This document shows positions 1-7,840 of a DNA stretch of 13,005 nucleotides, piece after piece. Source of the DNA: Candidatus Melainabacteria bacterium. Lineage in GTDB: Bacteria; Cyanobacteriota; Vampirovibrionia; Obscuribacterales; Obscuribacteraceae. The notes under the pieces are model-generated. The model was not told the origin of the DNA and searched no databases. It was given only the letters and a program-made list of their open reading frames with translations. How positions within the stretch are numbered: position 1 is the stretch's first letter; every line of letters starts with the position of its first letter. Position numbers and translations under genes: made by a program. The stretch lies in assembly GCA_014380105.1 (NCBI GenBank), contig JACMKL010000585.1, positions 1 through 13,005 on the forward strand. The letters run 5' to 3'.

Positions 1-3000
1 CAAGGGTGAATCAATCATCGGCGGCATTTTAAGTTGAGCTGGATCAGGGATTCTGAATAGCGACGGTAGGTCCGGATGTGAAACTGGACGAACTGCCAAC
101 CTTGCCGCTTCATTTACAATCAGGGTAGGTGATGGTGCCACGGAGACTTCAGTTGTGTCTATTTCAATCGGATTACCATCCGCACCAAGCGGAACACCAA
201 AAACATTGAAAGCTGTAGCTGGCGCGGCACTTTCAGCTTGAAGTTGCCCCTGAGGCAATCCCCAGGCAGACGGAACAGACCCTGGTGGAGTGAAAGTTGA
301 TGGGTTTGCTCCCGCTTCTTTCGGCGTTCTTGGATTTAAAATCTCATCCAAAATTGGGTCGGGCTCAGTACTTTTAACCGGAGCTTTCGATGTGATTGGG
401 GCACGTGGTTGTGGCTTCTCATATTGCTCTTGCTGCGCGCCTCCATCGGCAAAATTTGGAACTTGTGCTGCGGGCGCCGCCTGAACTGGTGGCAGGGACT
501 TCGGTAGCGGCAACTGTTGTTCTTGGCGAGCAGCAGCCTCCAAGGCTTGCTGCCTCGCTGCATATTGCTGATCTAAAATCGCCTGTTGCTCTAACTGCAT
601 TTTTTGTAACTGCAATTCTTGCGCTTGTTGCAACTTAATTTGCTGCTGCTGTTTGAGCTGTTGTTGCTGCAATTGCTGCTGCTGAAGCTGTTGTTGCTGT
701 AATTGCTGCATCTGTTTCTGATGCGCGACGGCTGCCATACCTGGATCTGGCAAAATGGGGACAACCGCTTCTTTGGGCACGGGGTGCACAGGGTTAGCGA
801 CAGGCGGAGGCGCTGCTGGTGGCTTATACGGTAGAGGAATGCCAGTATCTGGCTTGATGGGAATTGGCGCAGCAGCAGGCTTTGGGGCTTGCGTCGGACC
901 AGAGTCGGGCTTGATCGGGATGGGAGTCGCTTGTGGCTGAGGACGTGGCGTCATCGTCGCCGGAACCCCAGTATCAGGCTTCACCGGAATCGCTGCTTTG
1001 ACCTGGACTGCTGGAGCTGATGGTGTAGGAGGCGGTGGCGCTTGAAGTGCGGCAGCAGCGGTCGGTTGGACCATTTGCTGTGTTGGAGCGGCTTGAGCCA
1101 CTAAAGATTGAAGTGCAGACGAATCAGAATTTGACTTTGCACCAGGTGGTGCAAGAGCAAAACCACCCTCTGCCAGGAAAAAGCTTGGTAGCAATTTCTC
1201 ATTGTTGAATTGCGCTGGACTTGAAATGTAGAGCAACTCTCTAGCTCTGGTAATTGCCAGATAGAAGTGCCTGCGCTCCTCTTCTAAATCGGGTGCTACA
1301 TCTGACGGAAATAATCCATCAGACATTCCCACAATAAATACAATTGCGTATTCCTGTCCTTTTGTTTCATTGACATTTAAGATGCGCACTGGACCTTCAG
1401 TGCCTTCTCCATTGTCTTGCTGTCTGGCATTGAATGCTTTTACAAACTCGGTGACGCTTTTATATTGGCGCGCTTCTTCTTCAAGTTGGGCGAGTTTTCG
1501 AAGTGGTTCATAGTTGACACCATGTGGCACTTTTATAGATTTGTAGTAATCGTTGAGACGCTGTGTACGTTTGAGAAGTGAAATTGTTTCAGCTGGAGGT
1601 AATTTCTCAGCATGCATTGTTCGAATAATACGCACAAGCTGAGCTAAATCAATACAAGAAGGATCGGAGACTGCTTCGGAATATATTTCCACTGCCTTCA
1701 AATATGAAAGATTGTTCGCCTCACCAAAACTGGCTATAGTTGCCGAAAGTTTTGGATCAACCTCTTTTACTCTCAGCTGACAAATACGCTCGAAAGACTC
1801 CCTCGCTTTTGGTCCATCCGGATCCATAACGAGGCGAAGAAATGCCATCACATCTCCAACTTCATCAGGAATTAGTCCTGCATCCGGATGTGATGCCACG
1901 CATCGTATATTGCGCCTGGTGAGCGCCTCTTCGATTAAGATTGCATACTTATTTTGACGGTACAAAACGGCTACTTCGCCCGATTGACGACCGCTCTCAA
2001 TCAAGACTTGCATTTCATCTGCAAGCCATTCTGATTCTGCCATCTCGTCTGCAATTATGCGCGGACCGATGACGGCGGCAGTAGGAGCCGGTCCCCATCC
2101 ACTCACAAAATCTTTTTGCATTCGCCGTCTTTCAAGCGAACGGATTATGTGTCGCGCATTGTCGACTATCTGTGGGTGACAGCGCCAGTTTTTGTCGAGT
2201 GTGTAACAGCGAGCATTTGGCATGCGCAAAGACACTTCCGGCAACAAGCGCGGTAAGCTTCCCCGCGCTTCCCATATTGCTTCATCCTCATCTCCTACAA
2301 TGAAGAAATTGTCTTGCGGGAAAGTGAGGAGACGAGCGAGGAGGTCACTCGCTGCAGTTGAATCTTGATACTCATCGACCAATACATACTCGAATTGATA
2401 TTGATAGCGCGCACGCACATCAGCGTTGTCTACAAGCAAGTTTGCAGACAGTGTGATCATGTCGTCTTTGTCTACACGATTCGCCTTTTGCAGCTGGTCT
2501 TCATAAGCCTGAAAAACTTTCGCTACAAGATCGTCAATGTCACCTTTTCCACGCTCTTTGACGTGATTGGGAGCAACCAAATTGACTTTGTACAAAGAAA
2601 TCAGCGACGACAGAGTGAATTCATCCAACTCCTCGGATAATTCCAATGTCATCGGATCCAAATCTTTCTTGTACTTTTGCAGCAACTTTTGAATGACCTT
2701 TTGGACATTCGATTCCACCTTCAATGGCGGTTTCCGTTTAATTGCGGCAAGATTTTCTTTCAGAATTTTGAGACCGAGGTCATGCCAGGTGAAGAAATTG
2801 ACTTTCTGCGCTTGCTGTTTGTCTGCAAGGCGCTCGACAATTTCCTTAACTGGTTCCAGAGTTTCTTTAGAGAAGCTGAGCAATAAGATAGACTCGGGGT
2901 TGATGCCCTGATTGAGCAAACTAATCACACGGTGAGCGAGTACCGTCGATTTTCCAGTGCCCGCACCACCTGTAATGGCGGCGGGACCAGCTCCATGAGA

Positions 3001-3960
3001 AATTGACAAGCGTTGAACTTCGTCTTCTACCGGCAAATCTGGTACCGCAATCGAACCATTACCAGATATCAAGCGACCATGCGAGGACTTCTTTAAACCG
3101 CCGCGCCAGACATCTTCTACGGCATCCGCACAAGCAATTACATTACCCATAATTTCCGAATTAGTCAGACGCAGAATTCGCCAGCCATCACTGAGCAACT
3201 CCAAATTTTTCTTTGCTTCAGCTGAATAAGAACCACTTCCTTCTAATGAAGAAACATTATCAACTTCAATATCAAGCTTTGACTGACGTGTGAAAATCGC
3301 GAAATCAAGCATATAGTCACCGACTACATGCATGGGCGTGATATTGAGATCTCGCTCCTTTAAAGTCGAGTAGAGAAGATATTCTGCCTTCACCATCGGT
3401 GGCAGTCCTTCTTCTTTCACTTGCGCGAAATGATGCAAGTCGATCATAGTTGCATCAACTATATAGAGCACCTTTTCCCAGGTGACCTTGCGACCAGCGT
3501 ATTCGAGATCTTCACAGGCTCTGCCGAGATTGACGAAATCTGAGTGCGAATGACTGCTTGTTATCAGCACCGGTTTGCTGCTGAGAGCACGCGGATACAA
3601 AATGTGGTGGTAGAGATACCAAAGTTCTTGGGCGGTTTTTGGAACTACAAAATCTTTGATGATTGTTACGGAAGCACCAGTTAGATCCAACTCGAATTGA
3701 GTTGCAACTGGTCGACCAAATGATGTGCCTCGAACTGCTTGCTCCCAGAGATTAGCCGCTTGCTGATAGAGAGTTTCGCATTCGACAACAGCAGGAGTGA
3801 TACCGCGAGTCTTCAGATTGATAATGGCGGATTCAAGATAAGGCTCATCAGCCGCATCAAATCCGGTAACCAAAAGTCCGCGACTGGAGCCTTTGTGCAA
3901 ACCAACGCTATCGACAAACCAATGGATGGCATCACGGCTATCCACTGGATGAATCGGCAT
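1..3960 (-). CDS. UvrD/PcrA-like SF1A helicase with N-terminal nuclease-like domain and Pro/Gln-rich tail (C-terminus beyond window)
   Basis: The frame is open for 1320 codons with no stop, so the protein is cut by the left edge. Residues about 1-150 are an unrecognised alternating alpha/beta region. Residues about 190-285 resemble a Vsr/DUF559-type PD-(D/E)XK nuclease: D219 in GDYMLDF, E232 and D234 in KLDIEVD, then GWRILRLTN (259-267). The SF1A motor follows: Walker A GGAGTGKST (K337), Walker B VDEYQDS (D529, E530), motif III GDEDEAIWEARGS (from 556), motif IV KNWRCHP, motif V ETKGQEY (K867) with IVGMSDGLFPS, and motif VI EEERRHFYLAITRAR (about 893-907). From about 930 the chain is low complexity: four IPVKPDTG-like repeats (codons at 967-990, 898-921, 841-864, 739-762) and a Gln-rich stretch near 1080-1150. 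Family role: ATP-driven 3'-5' translocation on single-stranded DNA; nuclease activity is inferred. The ATG at 3960 has a weak ribosome site; a TTG at 3999, downstream of GAGAAAGGG, is an alternative start. Confidence 0.92.
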   Translation of the reverse strand, partial: MPIHPVDSRDAIHWFVDSVGLHKGSSRGLLVTGFDAADEPYLESAIINLKTRGITPAVVECETLYQQAANLWEQAVRGTSFGRPVATQFELDLTGASVTIIKDFVVPKTAQELWYLYHHILYPRALSSKPVLITSSHSHSDFVNLGRACEDLEYAGRKVTWEKVLYIVDATMIDLHHFAQVKEEGLPPMVKAEYLLYSTLKERDLNITPMHVVGDYMLDFAIFTRQSKLDIEVDNVSSLEGSGSYSAEAKKNLELLSDGWRILRLTNSEIMGNVIACADAVEDVWRGGLKKSSHGRLISGNGSIAVPDLPVEDEVQRLSISHGAGPAAITGGAGTGKSTVLAHRVISLLNQGINPESILLLSFSKETLEPVKEIVERLADKQQAQKVNFFTWHDLGLKILKENLAAIKRKPPLKVESNVQKVIQKLLQKYKKDLDPMTLELSEELDEFTLSSLISLYKVNLVAPNHVKERGKGDIDDLVAKVFQAYEDQLQKANRVDKDDMITLSANLLVDNADVRARYQYQFEYVLVDEYQDSTAASDLLARLLTFPQDNFFIVGDEDEAIWEARGSLPRLLPEVSLRMPNARCYTLDKNWRCHPQIVDNARHIIRSLERRRMQKDFVSGWGPAPTAAVIGPRIIADEMAESEWLADEMQVLIESGRQSGEVAVLYRQNKYAILIEEALTRRNIRCVASHPDAGLIPDEVGDVMAFLRLVMDPDGPKARESFERICQLRVKEVDPKLSATIASFGEANNLSYLKAVEIYSEAVSDPSCIDLAQLVRIIRTMHAEKLPPAETISLLKRTQRLNDYYKSIKVPHGVNYEPLRKLAQLEEEARQYKSVTEFVKAFNARQQDNGEGTEGPVRILNVNETKGQEYAIVFIVGMSDGLFPSDVAPDLEEERRHFYLAITRARELLYISSPAQFNNEKLLPSFFLAEGGFALAPPGAKSNSDSSALQSLVAQAAPTQQMVQPTAAAALQAPPPPTPSAPAVQVKAAIPVKPDTGVPATMTPRPQPQATPIPIKPDSGPTQAPKPAAAPIPIKPDTGIPLPYKPPAAPPPVANPVHPVPKEAVVPILPDPGMAAVAHQKQMQQLQQQQLQQQQLQQQQLKQQQQIKLQQAQELQLQKMQLEQQAILDQQYAARQQALEAAARQEQQLPLPKSLPPVQAAPAAQVPNFADGGAQQEQYEKPQPRAPITSKAPVKSTEPDPILDEILNPRTPKEAGANPSTFTPPGSVPSAWGLPQGQLQAESAAPATAFNVFGVPLGADGNPIEIDTTEVSVAPSPTLIVNEAARLAVRPVSHPDLPSLFRIPDPAQLKMPPMIDSPL

Positions 3961-4049
3961 CTTATTTGGCTGTTCGGATTCCCGCTGACCTTTGCCCAAT
4001 TGTTAAAACCCTTTCTCAGGCAGACTTTGCTAGCTTATTAGCTGATTCT

Positions 4050-4075
4050 ACTTGAAAACCATATCACTTGAAAAC
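4050..4075. repeat. 10-bp direct repeat in divergent regulatory region
   Basis: ACTTGAAAAC occurs at 4050-4059 and again exactly at 4066-4075, a 16-bp period. It lies in the spacer between the leftward helicase gene and the rightward secreted-protein gene. Nearby are two small palindromes: TGAGT/ACTCA at 4103-4118 (six-base loop) and ATCTGA/TCAGAT at 4122-4136 (three-base loop). Operator function is inferred from placement only. Confidence 0.5.
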
Positions 4076-4203
4076 TATAGCTATGTATCTAGTACCTGGC
4101 ACTGAGTGTTTTTACTCAAGTATCTGATAATCAGATTAATTCTCAGACCAAAGTAGTAAAACTATCCACCTGTGAGCTTTACCGTCTTTTACAACAAATC
4201 TAC

Positions 4204-4239
4204 TTGACATAACGCGTCTTGAATAGGGAATAGTACAAT
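4204..4239 (+). promoter_or_regulatory. possible promoter for the small secreted protein
   Basis: A perfect -35 hexamer TTGACA is at 4204-4209. Candidate -10 elements are GAATAG at 4228-4233 (18-bp spacer, weak hexamer) and TACAAT at 4234-4239 (better hexamer, but a 24-bp spacer). The first would start transcription near 4240, exactly where the foldable leader begins. Which -10 is used cannot be decided from sequence. Confidence 0.4.
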
Positions 4240-4325
4240 GGACCTGGAGTTACTTACTCTCGGGTAGGTGACTTCATGGCAACCGGCTAACAATGATGGT
4301 TTCCGTTATTAGGCCGCCAGGGACC
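4240..4325 (+). promoter_or_regulatory. structured 5' leader, three-way-junction fold (candidate cis-regulatory RNA)
   Basis: Hand folding gives three helices. P1 pairs CCTGG 4243-4247 with CCAGG 4317-4321, with outer GG/CC across a small internal loop. P2 pairs 4248-4258 with 4263-4273, eleven uninterrupted pairs including three G-U, closed by the tetraloop CTCG. P3 pairs 4285-4295 with 4304-4315, with one bulge and one mismatch. The 11-base joiner 4274-4284 ends in AACC (4281-4284), which could pair with GGTT (4298-4301) in the P3 loop. The element ends seven bases before the AAGGAG ribosome site of the secreted protein. I could not match it to a riboswitch class I know. Confidence 0.5.
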
Positions 4326-4347
4326 TTAGACAAGGAGAGGACGTTTC

Positions 4348-4611
4348 ATGAGACAAGCAATACTTGCATTGTCAGTTCTATTACTCAGCAGTAGTTCCTT
4401 ACCAGCAAATGCACAAGCATGTGGAGATGAAGGACGTTGGTTCCATCTCAAGCCTCCATCTTGGGCACTCGCATCGGAAAGAAAACGCGCAGTACACAGA
4501 ATGGCCAAGGCACTTCGTTGGTACAGAGAGCACTTGGGCAACAAGCCAATCTGCGAACAATCCAACATCCAGGGTATCCAGTGGACCCAAGTTAACCCAC
4601 CTACCCGCTAA
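4348..4611 (+). CDS. small secreted protein of unknown function
   Basis: 87 residues. The ATG follows AAGGAGAGG at 4332-4340, a strong and well-spaced ribosome site, so the start is secure. The N-terminus is a Sec signal peptide: MRQ, a hydrophobic core ILALSVLLL, and an ANA-QA cleavage site after about residue 22. The mature chain of about 65 residues is basic and Trp-rich, with two cysteines (C25 in ACGDEGRW and the one in PICEQSN) that could form a disulfide outside the cytoplasm. C25 is not in a good lipobox. No family recognised. The reverse-strand frame over the same bases lacks these signals and is treated as a shadow. The gene stands alone, with its own promoter region and structured leader. 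Confidence 0.72.
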   Translation: MRQAILALSVLLLSSSSLPANAQACGDEGRWFHLKPPSWALASERKRAVHRMAKALRWYREHLGNKPICEQSNIQGIQWTQVNPPTR

Positions 4612-4613
4612 AA

Positions 4614-4699
4614 GTTAGAGACACGACACCAGTCCGTCTCCAACTAAGCGACATAGGCCATGTTCACTTAGTTTGGCAAGCATGCTAGTCATGCTTGCC
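4614..4699 (+). terminator. three tandem hairpins between convergent genes
   Basis: Hairpin 1 pairs GTTAGAGAC 4614-4622 with GTCTCCAAC 4636-4644 (one mismatch). Hairpin 2 pairs AACTAAG 4642-4648 with CTTAGTT 4667-4673, plus an inner ACAT/ATGT. Hairpin 3 pairs GGCAAGCATG 4675-4684 with CATGCTTGCC 4690-4699, ten perfect pairs around CTAGT, followed by TTTCC. Hairpin 3 is the best terminator candidate for the secreted-protein gene, although its U-tract is short. Being palindromic, it may also affect leftward transcripts of the binding-protein gene. Hairpins 1 and 2 share three bases. Confidence 0.6.
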
Positions 4700-4743
4700 T
4701 TTCCTGGTTTGTTGCAGCATTTTGCTAGCGCAGATACTTTGTT

Positions 4744-6375
4744 TTATTGAACTTCCCAGCGCGCAGCGTTGAAGAGCGGATTGTCCCAGGGCAATCCCAT
4801 TTTCGTTTGGCCGCCTACTGAAACATTGACAACGCGCTTCTGATGAGCCAATAAGAGTTTTGGCTGCAGAAGAAACACCCACGGCACCTGCTTCGCAAGT
4901 GTCCTTTGAATCTCCGAATATATTTTCTTCCGCTCCTCAATCGAAGTAGCCGTCCGGCCTTTCAAAATCAGTGAATCAACCACAGGATCATTGAACTTCG
5001 AGAAATTCATTGGCCCTTTGCTTGCCCAAATTAGATATGAGTCTGGATCGGGTCCTGACGACCGACTCCACAACACAACGTCGAAGTCGCCTTTCTGCAA
5101 GTAGCGGTTTCGAAGAGCGGCGAATTCGACAATCTCTACTTCAGTCGGTATTTTGGCAGCACGCAGTTGCCCAGCAACTGCCTCGCCCACCTCTGAATAG
5201 TCTTTAGTAGTTTTGATGCGAAAAGCTAGAAGCTGACTTTTGCCATCTTGCTGGCGCTCAAATCCACTCTTCGTAAGCCTGAATCCTTGTTCTCCAAGCC
5301 ACTGCTGAGCTCTTTGAGGGTCATATTCGACTGTCCTGACTGTTTTATCAAAAGACCATCTGCCCTGGGCAGAATCACTAGCCGGCACCACAGCGAAGCC
5401 ATCAAATAAGCGCTTCTGCAAAGCTTCACGGTTCACACAAGCGGCGATTGCATGCCTGACCTTGTCCTCATCAAAGGGAGAGTGTTTTAGGTTGAAACCT
5501 AAATAGAGAGTGCGCGATCCCACGAATGCATCCAATTGTAGATTTTGGTTTTTGATCAAATAGGATGCCCAGGCTCGAGCGTCAACTTGAGCGACCTGCA
5601 CATCACCGCGATTAACCGCCATCGCCAGCAGACTCATCTCCGGAATCACTCTCCAAATCAAGCGCTTCACTCCAGGTTGTTTCCCCCAATAATATGGATT
5701 GGGTTCAAAGACGAGCTCCAGACCGGATTCCCATCGCTTTAATACGAATGGTCCGGAACATACTGGGTTGCGCATAAGCGCCCGCTTACCACGGTCTTGA
5801 GTGGCTAACAAACGCTCTGGAAGCACTTTCAATTCTACTAATCGTGACAAAAGTGGCGCACAGGGCTCATACAGCTCGAGAATAATCACGCCGTTATTGC
5901 CAATCACATTTTTGACATCTCTGTAATCGTCCTTGTAGGGCGAGTATTTTGAAGCTGCTGCTTTGATGGATGCCACCACATCTTCGGTAGTAATGGAGGA
6001 CTTATCCGAAAAACATAGATTTTTCCGCATCCGAAAAACATACTTTTTTCCATCCTGCGAAATTTCAAAATGCTCAGCCAGACCGGGTTCTATGTCCATA
6101 TTGGGACTGTATTTGACCAGTCCCTCATAGACGAGCGTTTGAGCATAGTAAGATGCCGAGTCGACTGCACGCAGCGGGTAGAAGCCGACTGGCTCCCAAT
6201 TCATGGCGAAAACTACAGTTTTATTCGCAGTCTCTAAGTTTGCACTCTGGCAAGCAGTTTGCACACACAAAAAGATGACTGCAATACAAAAGCCAATCAC
6301 GGTCGGACAAAAGCGCGATCGCGAAATCAATTTTTTACGCAAAATGAGACTAGTAGCCGTTGCCTTGTGAGACAA
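4744..6375 (-). CDS. ABC transporter substrate-binding protein, family 5 (DppA/OppA-like)
   Basis: 543 residues, the usual length for SBP family 5, which binds peptides, nickel chelates or sugars outside the membrane for an ABC importer. The N-terminus has a basic stretch (RKKLISRSR) and hydrophobic core followed by VQTAC-Q; C42 could be a lipidated cysteine, though the lipobox is imperfect. Family signatures: LVYEGLVKYSP, PGLAEHFEISQDGKKYVFRMRKN, CSGPFVLKRWESG with PNPYYWG, and LYLGFNLKHSPFDEDKVRHAIA. No permease or ATPase gene is nearby, so the partner and substrate are unknown. The start shown is a TTG inside the 3' end of the upstream membrane-protein gene (26-base overlap), the first possible one after an in-frame stop at 6397-6399. 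TTG 6330 or GTG 6300 would also keep a signal peptide. Translational coupling to the upstream gene is likely. Confidence 0.92.
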   Translation of the reverse strand: MSHKATATSLILRKKLISRSRFCPTVIGFCIAVIFLCVQTACQSANLETANKTVVFAMNWEPVGFYPLRAVDSASYYAQTLVYEGLVKYSPNMDIEPGLAEHFEISQDGKKYVFRMRKNLCFSDKSSITTEDVVASIKAAASKYSPYKDDYRDVKNVIGNNGVIILELYEPCAPLLSRLVELKVLPERLLATQDRGKRALMRNPVCSGPFVLKRWESGLELVFEPNPYYWGKQPGVKRLIWRVIPEMSLLAMAVNRGDVQVAQVDARAWASYLIKNQNLQLDAFVGSRTLYLGFNLKHSPFDEDKVRHAIAACVNREALQKRLFDGFAVVPASDSAQGRWSFDKTVRTVEYDPQRAQQWLGEQGFRLTKSGFERQQDGKSQLLAFRIKTTKDYSEVGEAVAGQLRAAKIPTEVEIVEFAALRNRYLQKGDFDVVLWSRSSGPDPDSYLIWASKGPMNFSKFNDPVVDSLILKGRTATSIEERKKIYSEIQRTLAKQVPWVFLLQPKLLLAHQKRVVNVSVGGQTKMGLPWDNPLFNAARWEVQ

Positions 6376-6793
6376 AATAGAAGCAAGCCAACATAACTAA
6401 CATCGCGCTTGTCACACCCAGCCAGAAGCCGGCAACCAAAATTTGCCAAACGATCAGAGCTTGACGAGCTGTGAGGCTGATCATGATGCCCAGTCGGTTG
6501 ATAATGTAAAAAATGACCGCACCGACTGTGAAAAGCAGTGGCAGTAATTTTATGCCAGGCGGCACAGGCACACATACAGCCATCACAAGACTGAGAATGC
6601 ACAGGACAACTAGTGCGATAGTGACATAGTCTGAAAAACGTTGTTTGACGTTTTCCGCGACAGAAGCTTCATTGACGTGCTTTAGTGCACGAAGAAAATT
6701 TGTTAGGCCCTGGCGTCGAATTGGTGGTTCAACATCGGCAGCATTTTCGCCCGGAGGCGTTGACTCAATTTTCGGGACATCCGATTCAGACAC
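6350..6793 (-). CDS. small integral membrane protein, unknown family
   Basis: 147 residues. The GTG start is preceded by AAAGGGG with a seven-base gap, a good ribosome site. Residues 1-55 are polar and probably cytoplasmic, with a Pro/Glu-rich start. Hydrophobic segments lie at about 56-77, 83-99 and 113-140, suggesting three membrane helices and a very short C-terminus. Its end overlaps the start of the solute-binding-protein gene by 26 bases, so the two are probably co-transcribed and may be functionally linked, but it is not a recognisable ABC permease (too short, no EAA loop). It is divergent from the glycosyltransferase gene, whose start is 81 bases away. Confidence 0.75.
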   Translation of the reverse strand: MSESDVPKIESTPPGENAADVEPPIRRQGLTNFLRALKHVNEASVAENVKQRFSDYVTIALVVLCILSLVMAVCVPVPPGIKLLPLLFTVGAVIFYIINRLGIMISLTARQALIVWQILVAGFWLGVTSAMLVMLACFYFVSQGNGY

Positions 6794-6874
6794 GAACCAA
6801 CCCCTTTACTCGTCGGAACTCCCTCTAATATTATCAAGCCTCGCTCGTATGCGTGAGACTGTCAGAGAAGTAAA

Positions 6875-7813
6875 GTGAGCACTACAGAGAGATATTATCC
6901 GCCACACACACCAGCCGTTTGGGCCTTAGTCCTGCACTGGCGCGGGATTGAGTACACTCGCCGCTGCTTAAAATCGCTGAAAGAAATTGAAAATGCGAAT
7001 TTCAATATTTTGCTCGTCGACAACGGATCTGAGGAAAATGATGGCGAAAAGCTCAAAATTGAGTTTGAAGGCATCGATGTTTTGAGATTAGCCAGCAATC
7101 ATGGATTTGCCGGCGGTTGTAATCAGGGAATGCAATTCTGTCTGGACAAAAACGCCGACTTTATCTGGTTACTCAATAACGACACCTCCATTCCTGCAGA
7201 ATCTTTAGACAAATTACTTATCGGCGCTTCCAGCAATCCAAAAGCTGCTGCTTTGGGTGCGAGCATTGTTGAAGAAGCTGGAGCAAAAATAGTCCAGGCG
7301 AGAGGAGAAATTGATTTTGCTCGCGCAAAGACCTATCTAAGATCTGACGCTCAGGGTGAGGCAGTAGATTGCCAATGGATTTCCGGATCAAATCTATTAC
7401 TTCGTTCGGAAGCATTGAGAGAAGCTGGGCTGTTTGACGAAACATATTTTCTCTATTTCGAAGATACAGAGCTTTGTCATCGACTCAGACTCAAAGGTTG
7501 GCAATGTCTGCTTATTCCAGATGCCATAATCGAGCACACCGGAAACGCATCTACTACTGGAAAACGACGGTTTTGGCGAGATTACTATTACACGCGCAAT
7601 CGCTTTCTATTCTTTTCCCAATATTTGAAAGGCGCAAAGCGGCTTCCTGCCTACATCTCAATATTCACTCACTTGCTCAGACACTGTGTTGTCCTACCTT
7701 TTCGTGGAGAGAAAGGACGCAATCAATTGCGCGCAGAGTTGCTCGGCGCCAGGGATTTTTTCCAGAAAAAATTTGGAAAAGCAACGTGTTTAGATTGGTG
7801 TGAAGAAAACTAG
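6875..7813 (+). CDS. glycosyltransferase family 2 (rhamnosyltransferase-like)
   Basis: 312 residues, a GT-A fold inverting transferase that moves a sugar from a nucleotide donor to a glycan or lipid-linked acceptor at the cytoplasmic membrane face. Seen: N-terminal ALVLHWRGIEYTRRCLKSL, LLVDNGS (47-52), the NHGFAGGCNQGM nucleotide-binding region (75-86), the DXD-equivalent LLNNDT (99-104), SGSNLLLR (170-177), and the catalytic segment FDETYFLYFEDTELCHR (187-203) with an EH pair at 220-221. This order is typical of WbbL/RfbF-like rhamnosyltransferases of cell-surface polysaccharides, but donor and acceptor cannot be read from sequence. The start is GTG with a weak AGAGAAG four bases upstream. 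It stands alone and converges on jag with a 27-base gap. Confidence 0.92.
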   Translation: MSTTERYYPPHTPAVWALVLHWRGIEYTRRCLKSLKEIENANFNILLVDNGSEENDGEKLKIEFEGIDVLRLASNHGFAGGCNQGMQFCLDKNADFIWLLNNDTSIPAESLDKLLIGASSNPKAAALGASIVEEAGAKIVQARGEIDFARAKTYLRSDAQGEAVDCQWISGSNLLLRSEALREAGLFDETYFLYFEDTELCHRLRLKGWQCLLIPDAIIEHTGNASTTGKRRFWRDYYYTRNRFLFFSQYLKGAKRLPAYISIFTHLLRHCVVLPFRGEKGRNQLRAELLGARDFFQKKFGKATCLDWCEEN

Positions 7814-7840
7814 CTGACGGCTTGATACTAGATACGGTGC

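Noticed and set aside
290..940. Short plus-strand frames across the helicase tail
   Set aside because: They are antisense shadows of the repetitive Pro/Gln-coding stretch, with no ribosome sites or recognisable products.
4240..4325. Assignment of the leader to a known riboswitch (c-di-AMP, ZTP, SAM, c-di-GMP, Mn, THF considered)
   Set aside because: Fragments such as CGGGTAGG or CCGCCAGGG recall known aptamers, but the conserved cores are absent.
4326..4568. Reverse-strand 80-residue frame opposite the secreted protein
   Set aside because: No ribosome site or domain; the plus-strand frame has a strong ribosome site and signal peptide.
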